Assembly: GCA_001897995.1 (NCBI GenBank)
Contig: MKRV01000260.1
Location: 93,332 to 157,331 of the forward strand
DNA from: Alphaproteobacteria bacterium 65-37
GTDB taxonomy: Bacteria > Pseudomonadota > Alphaproteobacteria > Reyranellales > Reyranellaceae
Direction of reading: 5' to 3'
Length of the DNA stretch: 64,000 nt
How positions within the stretch are numbered: position 1 is the first letter of the stretch; each line of letters opens with the position of its first letter. This document shows, piece by piece, positions 48,101-56,067 of the stretch. Made by a program: the position numbers and the translations under genes. The notes below the pieces were generated by a model. That model searched no databases. It worked only from the letters and a program-made list of their open reading frames with translations, and was not told the origin of the DNA.

Positions 48101-48798
48101 ACGGTGGCTTCGGCGCGGCGGATATGATCGGACAGGTTGCGGTAGCGGCTGGCCTGGCGGGCCTGGCGCTTCAGGCCCTTGTGCTGCTCTTCGAGCGCGA
48201 CCAGCACGTCCTGGACGCGCGCCAGGTTCTGCTCGGCGGCCCGCAGGCGCAGCTCCGCCTCGTGACGGCGGGCATAGAGGCCGGTGATGCCGGCCGCCTC
48301 GTCGATGATGGTGCGGCGGTCGGCCGGCTTGGCGTTGATCAAGGTGCCGATGCGGCCCTGGCTCACCAGCGCCGTCGAACGCGAGCCGGTGGCGGCGTCG
48401 GCGAACAGAGTCTGCACGTCGCGGGCGCGGATCTCACGGCCGTTCACCGTATAGGCCGAGCCGTGGCCGCGTTCGATGCGGCGCGCGATGTCGAGCTGGT
48501 CGGAGTCGTTCACCATGGCCGGCGCCGTGCGGGTCTTGTTGTCCAGCGACAAGGTCACTTCGGCGATGTTGCGCGCCGGCCGCGTGCCGGCGCCGGCGAA
48601 GATGACGTCCTCCATCTCGCTGCCGCGCATCTGCTTGGCCGAGGTTTCGCCCATCACCCACTTCAGGGCCTCGACGAGGTTCGACTTGCCGCAGCCGTTG
48701 GGCCCGACGATGCCGGTCATTCCGGCCTCGATCACCAGCTCCGTCGGGTCGACGAAGGACTTGAAGCCGGCGAGCCGGAGCTTGTCGAACTGGACCAT
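45142..48798 (-). CDS. smc: Chromosome segregation protein SMC
   Basis: SMC is the ATPase of bacterial condensin (with ScpA and ScpB), which compacts and aligns newly replicated chromosomes. The 1218 residues have the full layout: an N-terminal head with Walker A GPNGCGKS (32-39), a long coiled coil, a hinge (about 535-680, around GAAFGDELEA and FIGIVEDDAVA), a second coiled coil, and the C-terminal head with signature LLSGGEQALTALS and Walker B ICVLDEVDAPLDD. The coiled-coil composition (Glu/Ala/Arg) causes long spurious frames in antisense. The DsbA gene lies 22 bases upstream on the same strand. Confidence 0.98.
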   Translation of the reverse strand: MVQFDKLRLAGFKSFVDPTELVIEAGMTGIVGPNGCGKSNLVEALKWVMGETSAKQMRGSEMEDVIFAGAGTRPARNIAEVTLSLDNKTRTAPAMVNDSDQLDIARRIERGHGSAYTVNGREIRARDVQTLFADAATGSRSTALVSQGRIGTLINAKPADRRTIIDEAAGITGLYARRHEAELRLRAAEQNLARVQDVLVALEEQHKGLKRQARQASRYRNLSDHIRRAEATVLALKLANAERELAESAERLKETEAQVADLTRLVGLATTAQAEAATALPPLRNDEASAAAALQRLRVAHDALTAEAERVAAAQHEAETRLQQTEQDLAREQGRKGDAETAIADLDSQRTRLEEEQVGEEDRAEAAQEARDTAQAETSTAETEHDQLTRQIAADEALRQSVGRELSELQDRLRRLTVRRDEVAAQQQQLEAELAGLPALPEVEEALEAARVALEEARYTGQEAIEAAREAERYESEAARTAVAKAEAERQDMERARAAERQAAEASHAAAVETLQKTNARLTKLRAEEAGVAAALKSAADSLWPPLLDALTVEPGFEKALGAAFGDELEASSDRGAPVHWLPLEPLADAPALPEGATPLSAHVKALPELARRIAFIGIVEDDAVAASLQADLKPGQQLVSREGAVWRWDGYTMRAGAPSTAAVRLSQRNRLADIRQQIDGVVVEQTAEQARVDAEKIWLAAARDAEQTCVEQARAHERQIAEGSRRKAQEAGEATRAAERASQSTIAAAERMATQARDRHAEVARRTDQLRTRLTGIEQVRGEVTGDIADVEMRRTFREARLSSISDGQADRVEAGQLRARIAELRAALVEAEAQCSRLAREAAMRTERLAQIAQDHEGWAKRLEDADGQIVELDARREQIAAAIAELEAKPAELEAKRETLADEIDKAEFARQEAADRLAIGETRLGEADKALKQAETEMAQARESRVRREGLVEQATKDREAVVERIVERLRCEPDGVLALAEVQTLDELPELDKAEHKLERLVHERETMGAVNLRAEEEANELEQQITGMTTERDDLVAAIGRLRQGIQSLNREGRERFVAAFEQVSGHFQQLFTKLFGGGKAELRLTESEDPLEAGLEIHASPPGKKLQVMSLLSGGEQALTALSLLFAVFMTNPAPICVLDEVDAPLDDLNVERFCGLVNEIAGRTDTRFLVITHHRVTMARMDRLYGVTMAEQGVSQLVSVNLQEADRLVA

Positions 48799-48820
48799 CT
48801 ACACCACGCTTGTCTGTTGC

Positions 48821-49480
48821 TTACTTGGCAAGTTTGCCGAGCACGTTGTCGAGATCCTCGACCGTGCGCGGACCGCGATAGAGCTGACCGTCGATGAACA
48901 GCGCCGGGGTCGAGTTGACGCCCATCTGCTCACCGCCCTTGTAGTCGTTGATCACGGCATTGCTCGCCGCCTCGTTGGTGAGGCAGGCCTTGATCTCGGC
49001 CTCGCCGAGGCCGGCGATGCGCAGCGGCTTGGCGAGCTCGGCCAGCGGATCGGATGAGGCCGCCCACTGCGGCTGGCCGCGGAAAATGATGTCGATGACG
49101 CCGAAATAGCGGTCATTGCCGGCGCACTCGGCGATCTGCGCGGCCTTGGCCGCCACCTGGTCGAGCGGGAAGTCGCGGTAGACCAGCTTCACCTTGCCGG
49201 TATCGATCCACTTCTTCTTGATCTCGGGCAGGACCTGCGTGTGGAAATGCGCACAGTGCGGGCAGGTAAAAGACGCATACTCGATCAGGGTGATCGGCGC
49301 CTTGGGGTCGCCCAGCACGTGGTCGCCCGGCTGGACAGCCGCCAGGGCAGACGTATTCGGGGCACTTACCGGCGCAACGGCAGCCGTGCCGGTGGTGGCC
49401 GGACGGGTGCCGAAATAGGCGCCAGCCGCAATCGCGGCCACCGCCACGACTCCGCCGGCGACAATCAAGATATTCCGCAT
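48821..49480 (-). CDS. DsbA family thiol-disulfide oxidoreductase
   Basis: This is a 219-residue envelope protein with an N-terminal hydrophobic segment (about 4-22) that serves as signal peptide or anchor, an Ala/Pro linker, and a thioredoxin-fold DsbA domain with the active site Cys73-Pro-His-Cys76 in YASFTCPHCAHFH. The cis-proline block STPALFIDG is present. It probably catalyses or isomerises disulfides in the periplasm. A paralogous DsbA domain is encoded 54 bases upstream as part of a fusion, so the locus has two such enzymes in tandem next to smc. Confidence 0.92.
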   Translation of the reverse strand: MRNILIVAGGVVAVAAIAAGAYFGTRPATTGTAAVAPVSAPNTSALAAVQPGDHVLGDPKAPITLIEYASFTCPHCAHFHTQVLPEIKKKWIDTGKVKLVYRDFPLDQVAAKAAQIAECAGNDRYFGVIDIIFRGQPQWAASSDPLAELAKPLRIAGLGEAEIKACLTNEAASNAVINDYKGGEQMGVNSTPALFIDGQLYRGPRTVEDLDNVLGKLAK

Positions 49481-49534
49481 TCCGTCTTCCCCTCCACTAC
49501 ATCTTGGAAAACCCGCCTGTGGGGAGTCAAACGT

Positions 49535-50605
49535 TTACCGCCCCACCTGCCGTAAAATATCGGCAATGGCGTCGATCCCGCCCGGATTGCCGTAGTTCTG
49601 CTCGTTGATGAAGACCGTGGGGGTGAACCGGACCCCCAGCGTCTGGCCGGACTGCACGTCGTTCACGACTTTGTCCAAAAGCCGGTCGTTGGCGACGCAG
49701 GCGGCGGCCGCGTCCGGGGACACGCCGAGGTCAGCCAGGACCGTCAGCAGCTCGGCCGCCGGATCGGGGGCGGTCATCCACTGGACCTGGGTGCGAAAGA
49801 GCGTGTCGACGGCGTCGAAGAACTTGTCGGGCCCGCTGCATTCGGCCAGCAGGCTGGCGCGGGTGGCGATCGCGTCCGACGGGAAATGGCGATGGACCAG
49901 CCGCATCTTGCCGGTCTCGATCCAGTCACGGCGCAGGACGGGCATCACCGCAGCATTGAAGTTGGCACAGTGCGGGCAGGTAAAAGAGGCGTAGTCGATC
50001 AGGACATTGGGCGCGTCCGGCTTGCCCAGCACATGATCGTCGGGCAGCGGATCGAGGAATTTCGCCGGGGACTGCGCCTTGAGGTCGTCGGCGAGGAAGA
50101 GCGCACCGAGGCCCGCAATCAGCAGGCCGCGCCGGCCGGTACCGATGCGGCTGCCGAGCCGCGCCAGGGCGGCGCGCAGATCGGGATCCTCCACTGCAGC
50201 GACCTTGCCCGCGATCTCCCGTTCGGTGGCGATACTGGGCTTCGCCAGCTTGGGTCTCGCAGGCGGCGCGGCGATCGCGCCCTGCACCAGCCGCACCTCG
50301 TCGATCAGCCGGTGTCCGAGATAGGCGTTCACTCGCTCCACGATCTGACCGCTCCTGTGCTGGACTTCGAGCGCGGCCGCGCCGGAGACCCTGAGACGCA
50401 AGGCCTTGCCGCCGCCGGCGCGGCTGCTGCGTGCACCGCGGGTGGATAGCAGGGCGTCGGGCCGGGTGACGCGAGCGAGGTCCGCGCCCACCACCGCCGA
50501 CCATTCCACTTTCAGTCGCGCAATCGACGCGTCGCGGCCTTTCGCCATGCCGGACGTGAGCTTCTGGGCCAGATTGCCGATCGCGCGGAAGCCTTTTTCC
50601 CGCAT
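49535..50605 (-). CDS. DUF721 (DciA-like) domain fused to a DsbA-type thioredoxin domain
   Basis: One 356-residue frame carries two unlike parts. Residues 1-155 are a DUF721 protein, including its natural C-terminal motif VEDPDLRAALARLG (138-151); DciA-type members bind DNA and load the replicative helicase in the cytosol. Residues 158-172 (RRGLLIAGLGALFLA) look like a Tat or signal-anchor segment. Residues about 180-356 are a DsbA domain with Cys210-Pro-His-Cys213 and RFTPTVFINE. In relatives these are usually two adjacent genes. A GTG at 50194 (residue 138) could start a separate exported DsbA. The ATG at 50605 follows AAAGGG; it is divergent from mutY with 52 bases between. Confidence 0.85.
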   Translation of the reverse strand: MREKGFRAIGNLAQKLTSGMAKGRDASIARLKVEWSAVVGADLARVTRPDALLSTRGARSSRAGGGKALRLRVSGAAALEVQHRSGQIVERVNAYLGHRLIDEVRLVQGAIAAPPARPKLAKPSIATEREIAGKVAAVEDPDLRAALARLGSRIGTGRRGLLIAGLGALFLADDLKAQSPAKFLDPLPDDHVLGKPDAPNVLIDYASFTCPHCANFNAAVMPVLRRDWIETGKMRLVHRHFPSDAIATRASLLAECSGPDKFFDAVDTLFRTQVQWMTAPDPAAELLTVLADLGVSPDAAAACVANDRLLDKVVNDVQSGQTLGVRFTPTVFINEQNYGNPGGIDAIADILRQVGR

Positions 50606-50657
50606 GGACCCTTTCAAACTCCGCTCCGTATGGTAGGGCACGCCTCCTTGCCTGACC

Positions 50658-51710
50658 ATGACTCACGCCGCCCGCCTCCTCGCCTGGTATGATCGACATC
50701 GTCGCACCCTCCCCTGGCGCGCCCCGCCGGGTGAGCGCACTGCGCCTTATCGGGTGTGGCTGTCGGAAATCATGCTGCAACAGACCACCGTGGCCACGGT
50801 GGGTGAGTATTTTCGCCGCTTCGTCGAACGCTGGCCTACCGTCGAGGCCCTGGCATCGGCGCCCCTGGACGACGTTCTATCGGCCTGGGCGGGACTTGGT
50901 TACTACGCACGCGCCCGTAACCTGCATGCCTGCGCACAAGCTGTCGTTGCCCATCATGGCGGGCGTTTTCCGGAAGACGAAGAAGGTCTGCGTGCCCTGC
51001 CTGGCATCGGGCCCTACACGTCGGCTGCCATCCGCGCCATCGCGTTCGACCAGCCGGCCTCGGCGGTAGACGGCAATGTCGAGCGGGTGATCTCCCGCCT
51101 CTACGCCCTCGAGACACCGCTGCCCGACGTGAAGGCCGACATCCACGCCCGGGCCGCGACCTTGGTTCCCCAGCACCGGGCCGGCGACTACGCCCAGGCG
51201 ATGATGGATCTCGGCGCCACGGTCTGCGTGCCGCGCGGGCCGCGGTGCGTGATCTGCCCGCTGCTCGCCCACTGCCGGGCGAGCAAGCTCGGCATCGCCG
51301 AGGAGCTGCCGCGCCGCGCGCCCAGGGCCGAGAAGCCGACGCGCCGTGGCCTCGCCTTCGTGCTGATGCGCAAGGACGGCGCCATCCTGCTGCGCAAGCG
51401 GCCGGCCAAGGGACTGCTGGGCGGCATGGACGAAGTGCCCTCGAGCCCCTGGCGCGAGGGCAAGTTCGACGAGACGAAGGCCCTGGAAGACATCCCCGTG
51501 CCGGCGCGCTGGCAGGTGCTGCCGGGCCTGGTGCGTCACACCTTCACGCACTTCCATCTCGAGCTCACCATCGCCCGCGCCACGGCGGCGACCGGGCGCC
51601 TGGCCGAACGCGCCATGCCCGGCGCGGTCTGGTGCCCGATCGACGCTCTTACCGAACGCGCCTTGCCCACGGTGATGCGCAAGGTGATCGCGCACGCCGT
51701 AAAAAGTTAG
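50658..51710 (+). CDS. mutY: A/G-specific adenine DNA glycosylase MutY
   Basis: MutY removes adenine mispaired with 8-oxoguanine. The 350 residues contain the helix-hairpin-helix glycosylase domain with catalytic Glu37 (WLSEIMLQQTTVATVGEYF) and Asp138 (ASAVDGNVERV), LPGIGPYTSAAI as the hairpin, and the 4Fe-4S ligands Cys190, Cys197, Cys200 and Cys206 (C-x6-C-x2-C-x5-C). The C-terminal Nudix-like domain (about 225-345), with VRHTFTHFHLEL, reads 8-oxoguanine. Divergent promoters with the DUF721-DsbA gene must lie in the 52-base gap. Confidence 0.97.
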   Translation: MTHAARLLAWYDRHRRTLPWRAPPGERTAPYRVWLSEIMLQQTTVATVGEYFRRFVERWPTVEALASAPLDDVLSAWAGLGYYARARNLHACAQAVVAHHGGRFPEDEEGLRALPGIGPYTSAAIRAIAFDQPASAVDGNVERVISRLYALETPLPDVKADIHARAATLVPQHRAGDYAQAMMDLGATVCVPRGPRCVICPLLAHCRASKLGIAEELPRRAPRAEKPTRRGLAFVLMRKDGAILLRKRPAKGLLGGMDEVPSSPWREGKFDETKALEDIPVPARWQVLPGLVRHTFTHFHLELTIARATAATGRLAERAMPGAVWCPIDALTERALPTVMRKVIAHAVKS

Positions 51711-51761
51711 ACAGGCTCCAATCCAAGCTCCTCCGGAAACTCCCGGCTCCCAGATGGACTG

Positions 51762-52838
51762 CTAGACGTTCGCCCCGTGGATGGCGTTGATGACTGCAGC
51801 GGTGACGTCCACCGTCCGCGCTGTGCCGCCGAGATCGGGCGTGTGGAGACTGCGGTCTCCCGTCACTTTCTCGATGGCCTGCATGAGCCGGGCGGCTGCA
51901 GCCTGTTCGCCAAAGTGCTCGAGCATCATGACGGACGACCAGAACGTGCCGATCGGGTTGGCAATGCCCTTGCCCATGATGTCGAAAGCGGAACCGTGGA
52001 TCGGCTCGAACATCGAGGGAAAGGCGCGCTCCGGATTGAGGTTCGCGGTCGGCGCAATGCCGAGCGATCCCGCCAGCGCCGCGGCGAGATCGGACAGGAT
52101 GTCGGCGTGGAGGTTGGTCGCAACGATCGTGTCGATCGTCTGCGGCCGCATGACCATGCGCATGGTCATGGCATCGACAAGCATCTTGTCCCACTTCACG
52201 TCGGGAAACTCGGCGGCGATCTCGGTGGCGATCTCGTCCCACATCACCATTGCGTGGCGCTGGGCGTTGGACTTGGTGACGACCGTGAGAAATTTGCGCG
52301 GCCGCGAACGGGCGAGGCCGAAGGCGAAACGCATGATGCGCTCGACGCCGGCGCGCGTGAACATGGCCACGTCGGTGGCGGCTTCGAGCGGCGAGCCCTG
52401 ATGGACCCGACCACCGACGCCGGCATACTCCCCTTCGGAGTTCTCGCGCACGATCACCCAGTCGAGCTCGGGTCCGTCCACGGCGCGCAGCGGCGAGGTA
52501 ATGCCGGGCAGCACGCGGGTCGGGCGCACGTTGGCGTATTGGTCGAAGGGCTGGCAGATGGCGAGCCGCAGCCCCCAGAGCGTAATGTGATCGGGGATGT
52601 CGGGATGGCCCGCCGAACCGAACAGAATGGCGTCGTGCTTGCGGATCAGGTCGCGGCCGTTCTCCGGCATCATGCGGCCGTGCTTCTTGTAATACTCGCC
52701 ACCCCAATCGAACCGGTCGACGCGAAGGGTGAAGCCGCCGTCGCGCTTCGCCACGGCCTCCAGCACTTCCACGCCGGCATCGACCACCTCTGGGCCAATG
52801 CCGTCACCGGGGATGGCTGCGATCGCATAAGTCTTCAT
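51762..52838 (-). CDS. Tartrate / D-malate type dehydrogenase
   Basis: This is a 358-residue NAD-dependent beta-decarboxylating dehydrogenase of the isocitrate/isopropylmalate family, closest to the tartrate dehydrogenase/decarboxylase (TtuC) and D-malate (DmlA/YeaU) group. IAAIPGDGIGPEVV, FDWGGEYYKKHGRMMPE, RENSEGEYAGVGGR and the family signature NLHADILSDLAAALAGSLG are visible. RRV-type isopropylmalate determinants are replaced by LRLAICQPFDQYANVRP, typical of the tartrate group. It lies ten bases after the Bug-type receptor gene, so tartrate, malate or a similar hydroxy acid is a likely shared substrate. Confidence 0.88.
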   Translation of the reverse strand: MKTYAIAAIPGDGIGPEVVDAGVEVLEAVAKRDGGFTLRVDRFDWGGEYYKKHGRMMPENGRDLIRKHDAILFGSAGHPDIPDHITLWGLRLAICQPFDQYANVRPTRVLPGITSPLRAVDGPELDWVIVRENSEGEYAGVGGRVHQGSPLEAATDVAMFTRAGVERIMRFAFGLARSRPRKFLTVVTKSNAQRHAMVMWDEIATEIAAEFPDVKWDKMLVDAMTMRMVMRPQTIDTIVATNLHADILSDLAAALAGSLGIAPTANLNPERAFPSMFEPIHGSAFDIMGKGIANPIGTFWSSVMMLEHFGEQAAAARLMQAIEKVTGDRSLHTPDLGGTARTVDVTAAVINAIHGANV

Positions 52839-52848
52839 GGTTCTGTTC

Positions 52849-53835
52849 CTAGTTGCCCTTCACGCCAGCTGCCTTGATGACCTCGCCCCAGCGCTTCACC
52901 TCTGCTTCGAGATAGGACTTCAGTGGCGCAGGCTGGGCCAGAGATTGATCGACCGGAACGGTGCCGAGGCCGGCGAAGCGTTCGATCACCTTCGGGTCCT
53001 TGAGCGCGGCTTGCAGGGCGGCGACCAGCTTGTCGGTCGCTTCCTTCGGCAGGCCCTTGGGCGCCCACATCGCATGCCAGGCCGAGACCTCGAAGCCCGG
53101 CAGGACGGTGCTGTCGAGCGTCGGCAAGTCGGGCACCGAAGAGACCTTGGACTTGGTCGTCACGGCATAGCCGCGAATCTTGCCGTCCTTGATGTGGCCT
53201 GTGGTGTTGGTGGTCTGGTCGCACATGAAATCGAACTGTCCGGCCAACAGGTCATTCATGGCGGGACCGGTGCCGCGATAGCCGACACCCTCGACCTGAA
53301 AGCCGACGTCCTTCAGCAACATCAGCGCGCAGAGGTGCGACGCCGAGCCGATGCCGGCATGGCCATAGGTCGCCTTGGCCTTCTCGGCGCGCAACCAGGC
53401 GAAGAACTCCGTGACGTTTTTCGAGGGCAGCGCATTCTTGGAAACGAGCGTCATCGGCACGTCGGTGATGCGGCCGATCGAGTCGAAGTCGTTGACGACG
53501 TCGTACTTGAGATCGGGATAGAGTGCGGGTGCCGTCGCCTGCGCGATGTGCCAGACGGCGATGGTGTAGCCGTCGGGTGCAGCGCGCGCGACGCGGGCCA
53601 TGCCGATCGTACCACCGGCGCCGCCGGTATTGTCGACGATCACGGACTGCCCCAGCGTCTTGCCCATCGATTCGGCCATGAGACGTGCGACCGTGTCGGT
53701 CGGACCGCCCGCGGCGGCGGGCACGACCAGGGTGATGGGCTTGTTCGGATAACCTTGGGCGTGGGCATGAACGGCGAACGACGCCGCGGCAAAGGCCAGC
53801 GCGCCTGAGACGAGTGCACGACGGAGCGAGGTCAT
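52849..53835 (-). CDS. Bug/TctC family tripartite tricarboxylate transporter substrate-binding protein
   Basis: This is a periplasmic binding protein of the large Bug family. Of 328 residues, a signal peptide (about 1-26, ending AHAQ) precedes YPNKPITLVVPAAAGGPTDT, the carboxylate-binding loop, VIVDNTGGAGGTIG and GQFDFMCDQ. No TctA/TctB membrane genes are nearby, which is common for orphan Bug proteins. The ATG at 53835 has GGGGAG upstream; the frame is open 21 codons further. The downstream dehydrogenase and divergent LysR gene suggest it binds the substrate or inducer of that enzyme. Confidence 0.93.
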   Translation of the reverse strand: MTSLRRALVSGALAFAAASFAVHAHAQGYPNKPITLVVPAAAGGPTDTVARLMAESMGKTLGQSVIVDNTGGAGGTIGMARVARAAPDGYTIAVWHIAQATAPALYPDLKYDVVNDFDSIGRITDVPMTLVSKNALPSKNVTEFFAWLRAEKAKATYGHAGIGSASHLCALMLLKDVGFQVEGVGYRGTGPAMNDLLAGQFDFMCDQTTNTTGHIKDGKIRGYAVTTKSKVSSVPDLPTLDSTVLPGFEVSAWHAMWAPKGLPKEATDKLVAALQAALKDPKVIERFAGLGTVPVDQSLAQPAPLKSYLEAEVKRWGEVIKAAGVKGN

Positions 53836-53907
53836 TGGGCGGCTCCCCAGCGGTTTCTTTGTTCCCTCCTCCCTAGGACGGCGGAGCCGCGACCACAATC
53901 GTCACTG

Positions 53908-53932
53908 GATTATACAAATTCCGGCTATAATC
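53908..53932. promoter_or_regulatory. Palindrome with TATAAT on both strands between bug and lysR
   Basis: GATTATA (53908-53914) and TATAATC (53926-53932) form a perfect 7-bp inverted repeat with an 11-base spacer. Each arm reads TATAAT as a -10 hexamer on one strand, so the palindrome could be both the LysR operator and overlapping divergent -10 elements. The plus-strand copy ends only six bases before the lysR ATG, which would make a nearly leaderless transcript. Confidence 0.5.
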
Positions 53933-53937
53933 GCCGG

Positions 53938-54852
53938 ATGGACCTCACACAGCTACGCTGCTTCGTCGCTGTCGCCGAGGAGTTGCACTTCGGCCGGGCC
54001 GCGCGGCGGCTCGACATGCTGCCTTCGGCACTCGGTCGCCACATCCGGCGGCTGGAGGACTCCATCGGCATGCCCCTGCTGCTGCGGACCACGCGCAACG
54101 TGACGGTGTCTCAGGATGGCGCCGCCCTTCTCGACGACGTCCGGGCGCTGCTAGCGCAGGCTGACGTGCTCGACCGGCAGTTCCGCGACCGTGGCCGGCG
54201 CCGTTCACGCATCCTGCGGGTGGGCGCCATCGACACGGCTGCGGCGGGCCTGGTGTCGGACCTGCTGCACGACTTCCGCGAGCAGCGCGCGTCGGTCACA
54301 GTGCAGCTCGTCGAGGACAAGACCGTACGGCTCCTGCCGAGGCTTCTGTCCGGCCGGCTCGATCTGGCCTTCGTGCGACCACCGGAGAACCTCGACAAGC
54401 GGATAGAGCTCCTGGAACTGTTCCACGAGACCCCTGTTGTCGCGCTGCCGTCGCGACACGGGCTGGCAAAACGCCGCCACCTCACCGTCGCCGCCCTCCT
54501 CGGCCAGCCCCTCATCGTACCGGACCGGGCGTCTCGGCCACACAGCCACGACCTCACCATGAAGCTGTTCGAGCGCGCCGGGCTGAAACCCACGATCGCC
54601 CAGGTCGCCGAAGAGAAGCAGACGATCGTCAATCTCGTCGCGGCCAAGCTCGGCCTGGCGATCGTGCCGCGATGGGCCTCGCGTTTCGCTGTCTCGGGCG
54701 TGCGGTTCATTCCGCTCAGCCAGAAAGATACGACGGCCCCGAAGCTCCTTCCCCTCGCGGCGGCATGGCTGCGCGGCTCGCGCGATCCCCTGCGCGACGA
54801 GATGATCACGATACTGAGACTGCGTCTGTCGAAGTACGCAGCGAAGGCCTGA
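53938..54852 (+). CDS. LysR family transcriptional regulator
   Basis: This is a 304-residue regulator with an N-terminal winged helix (about 1-60, MDLTQLRCFVAVAEELHFGRAARRLDM with LPSALGRHIRRLE as recognition region) and a periplasmic-binding-type effector domain (about 90-295) with LDLAFVRPPENLDKR. It is transcribed away from the Bug receptor-dehydrogenase pair, the classic LysR arrangement, so it probably activates that pair in response to the transported acid. The helix-turn-helix has LPSALG where most members have S-x-P-A-L/V-S, a small deviation. Confidence 0.93.
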   Translation: MDLTQLRCFVAVAEELHFGRAARRLDMLPSALGRHIRRLEDSIGMPLLLRTTRNVTVSQDGAALLDDVRALLAQADVLDRQFRDRGRRRSRILRVGAIDTAAAGLVSDLLHDFREQRASVTVQLVEDKTVRLLPRLLSGRLDLAFVRPPENLDKRIELLELFHETPVVALPSRHGLAKRRHLTVAALLGQPLIVPDRASRPHSHDLTMKLFERAGLKPTIAQVAEEKQTIVNLVAAKLGLAIVPRWASRFAVSGVRFIPLSQKDTTAPKLLPLAAAWLRGSRDPLRDEMITILRLRLSKYAAKA

Positions 54853-54890
54853 GCGCCCGACCGCTTAAGCCGGGCAGCGGTTCGCTGCCT

Positions 54891-56054
<1,164 letters not shown>

Positions 56055-56067
56055 GTAAATCACAGCT

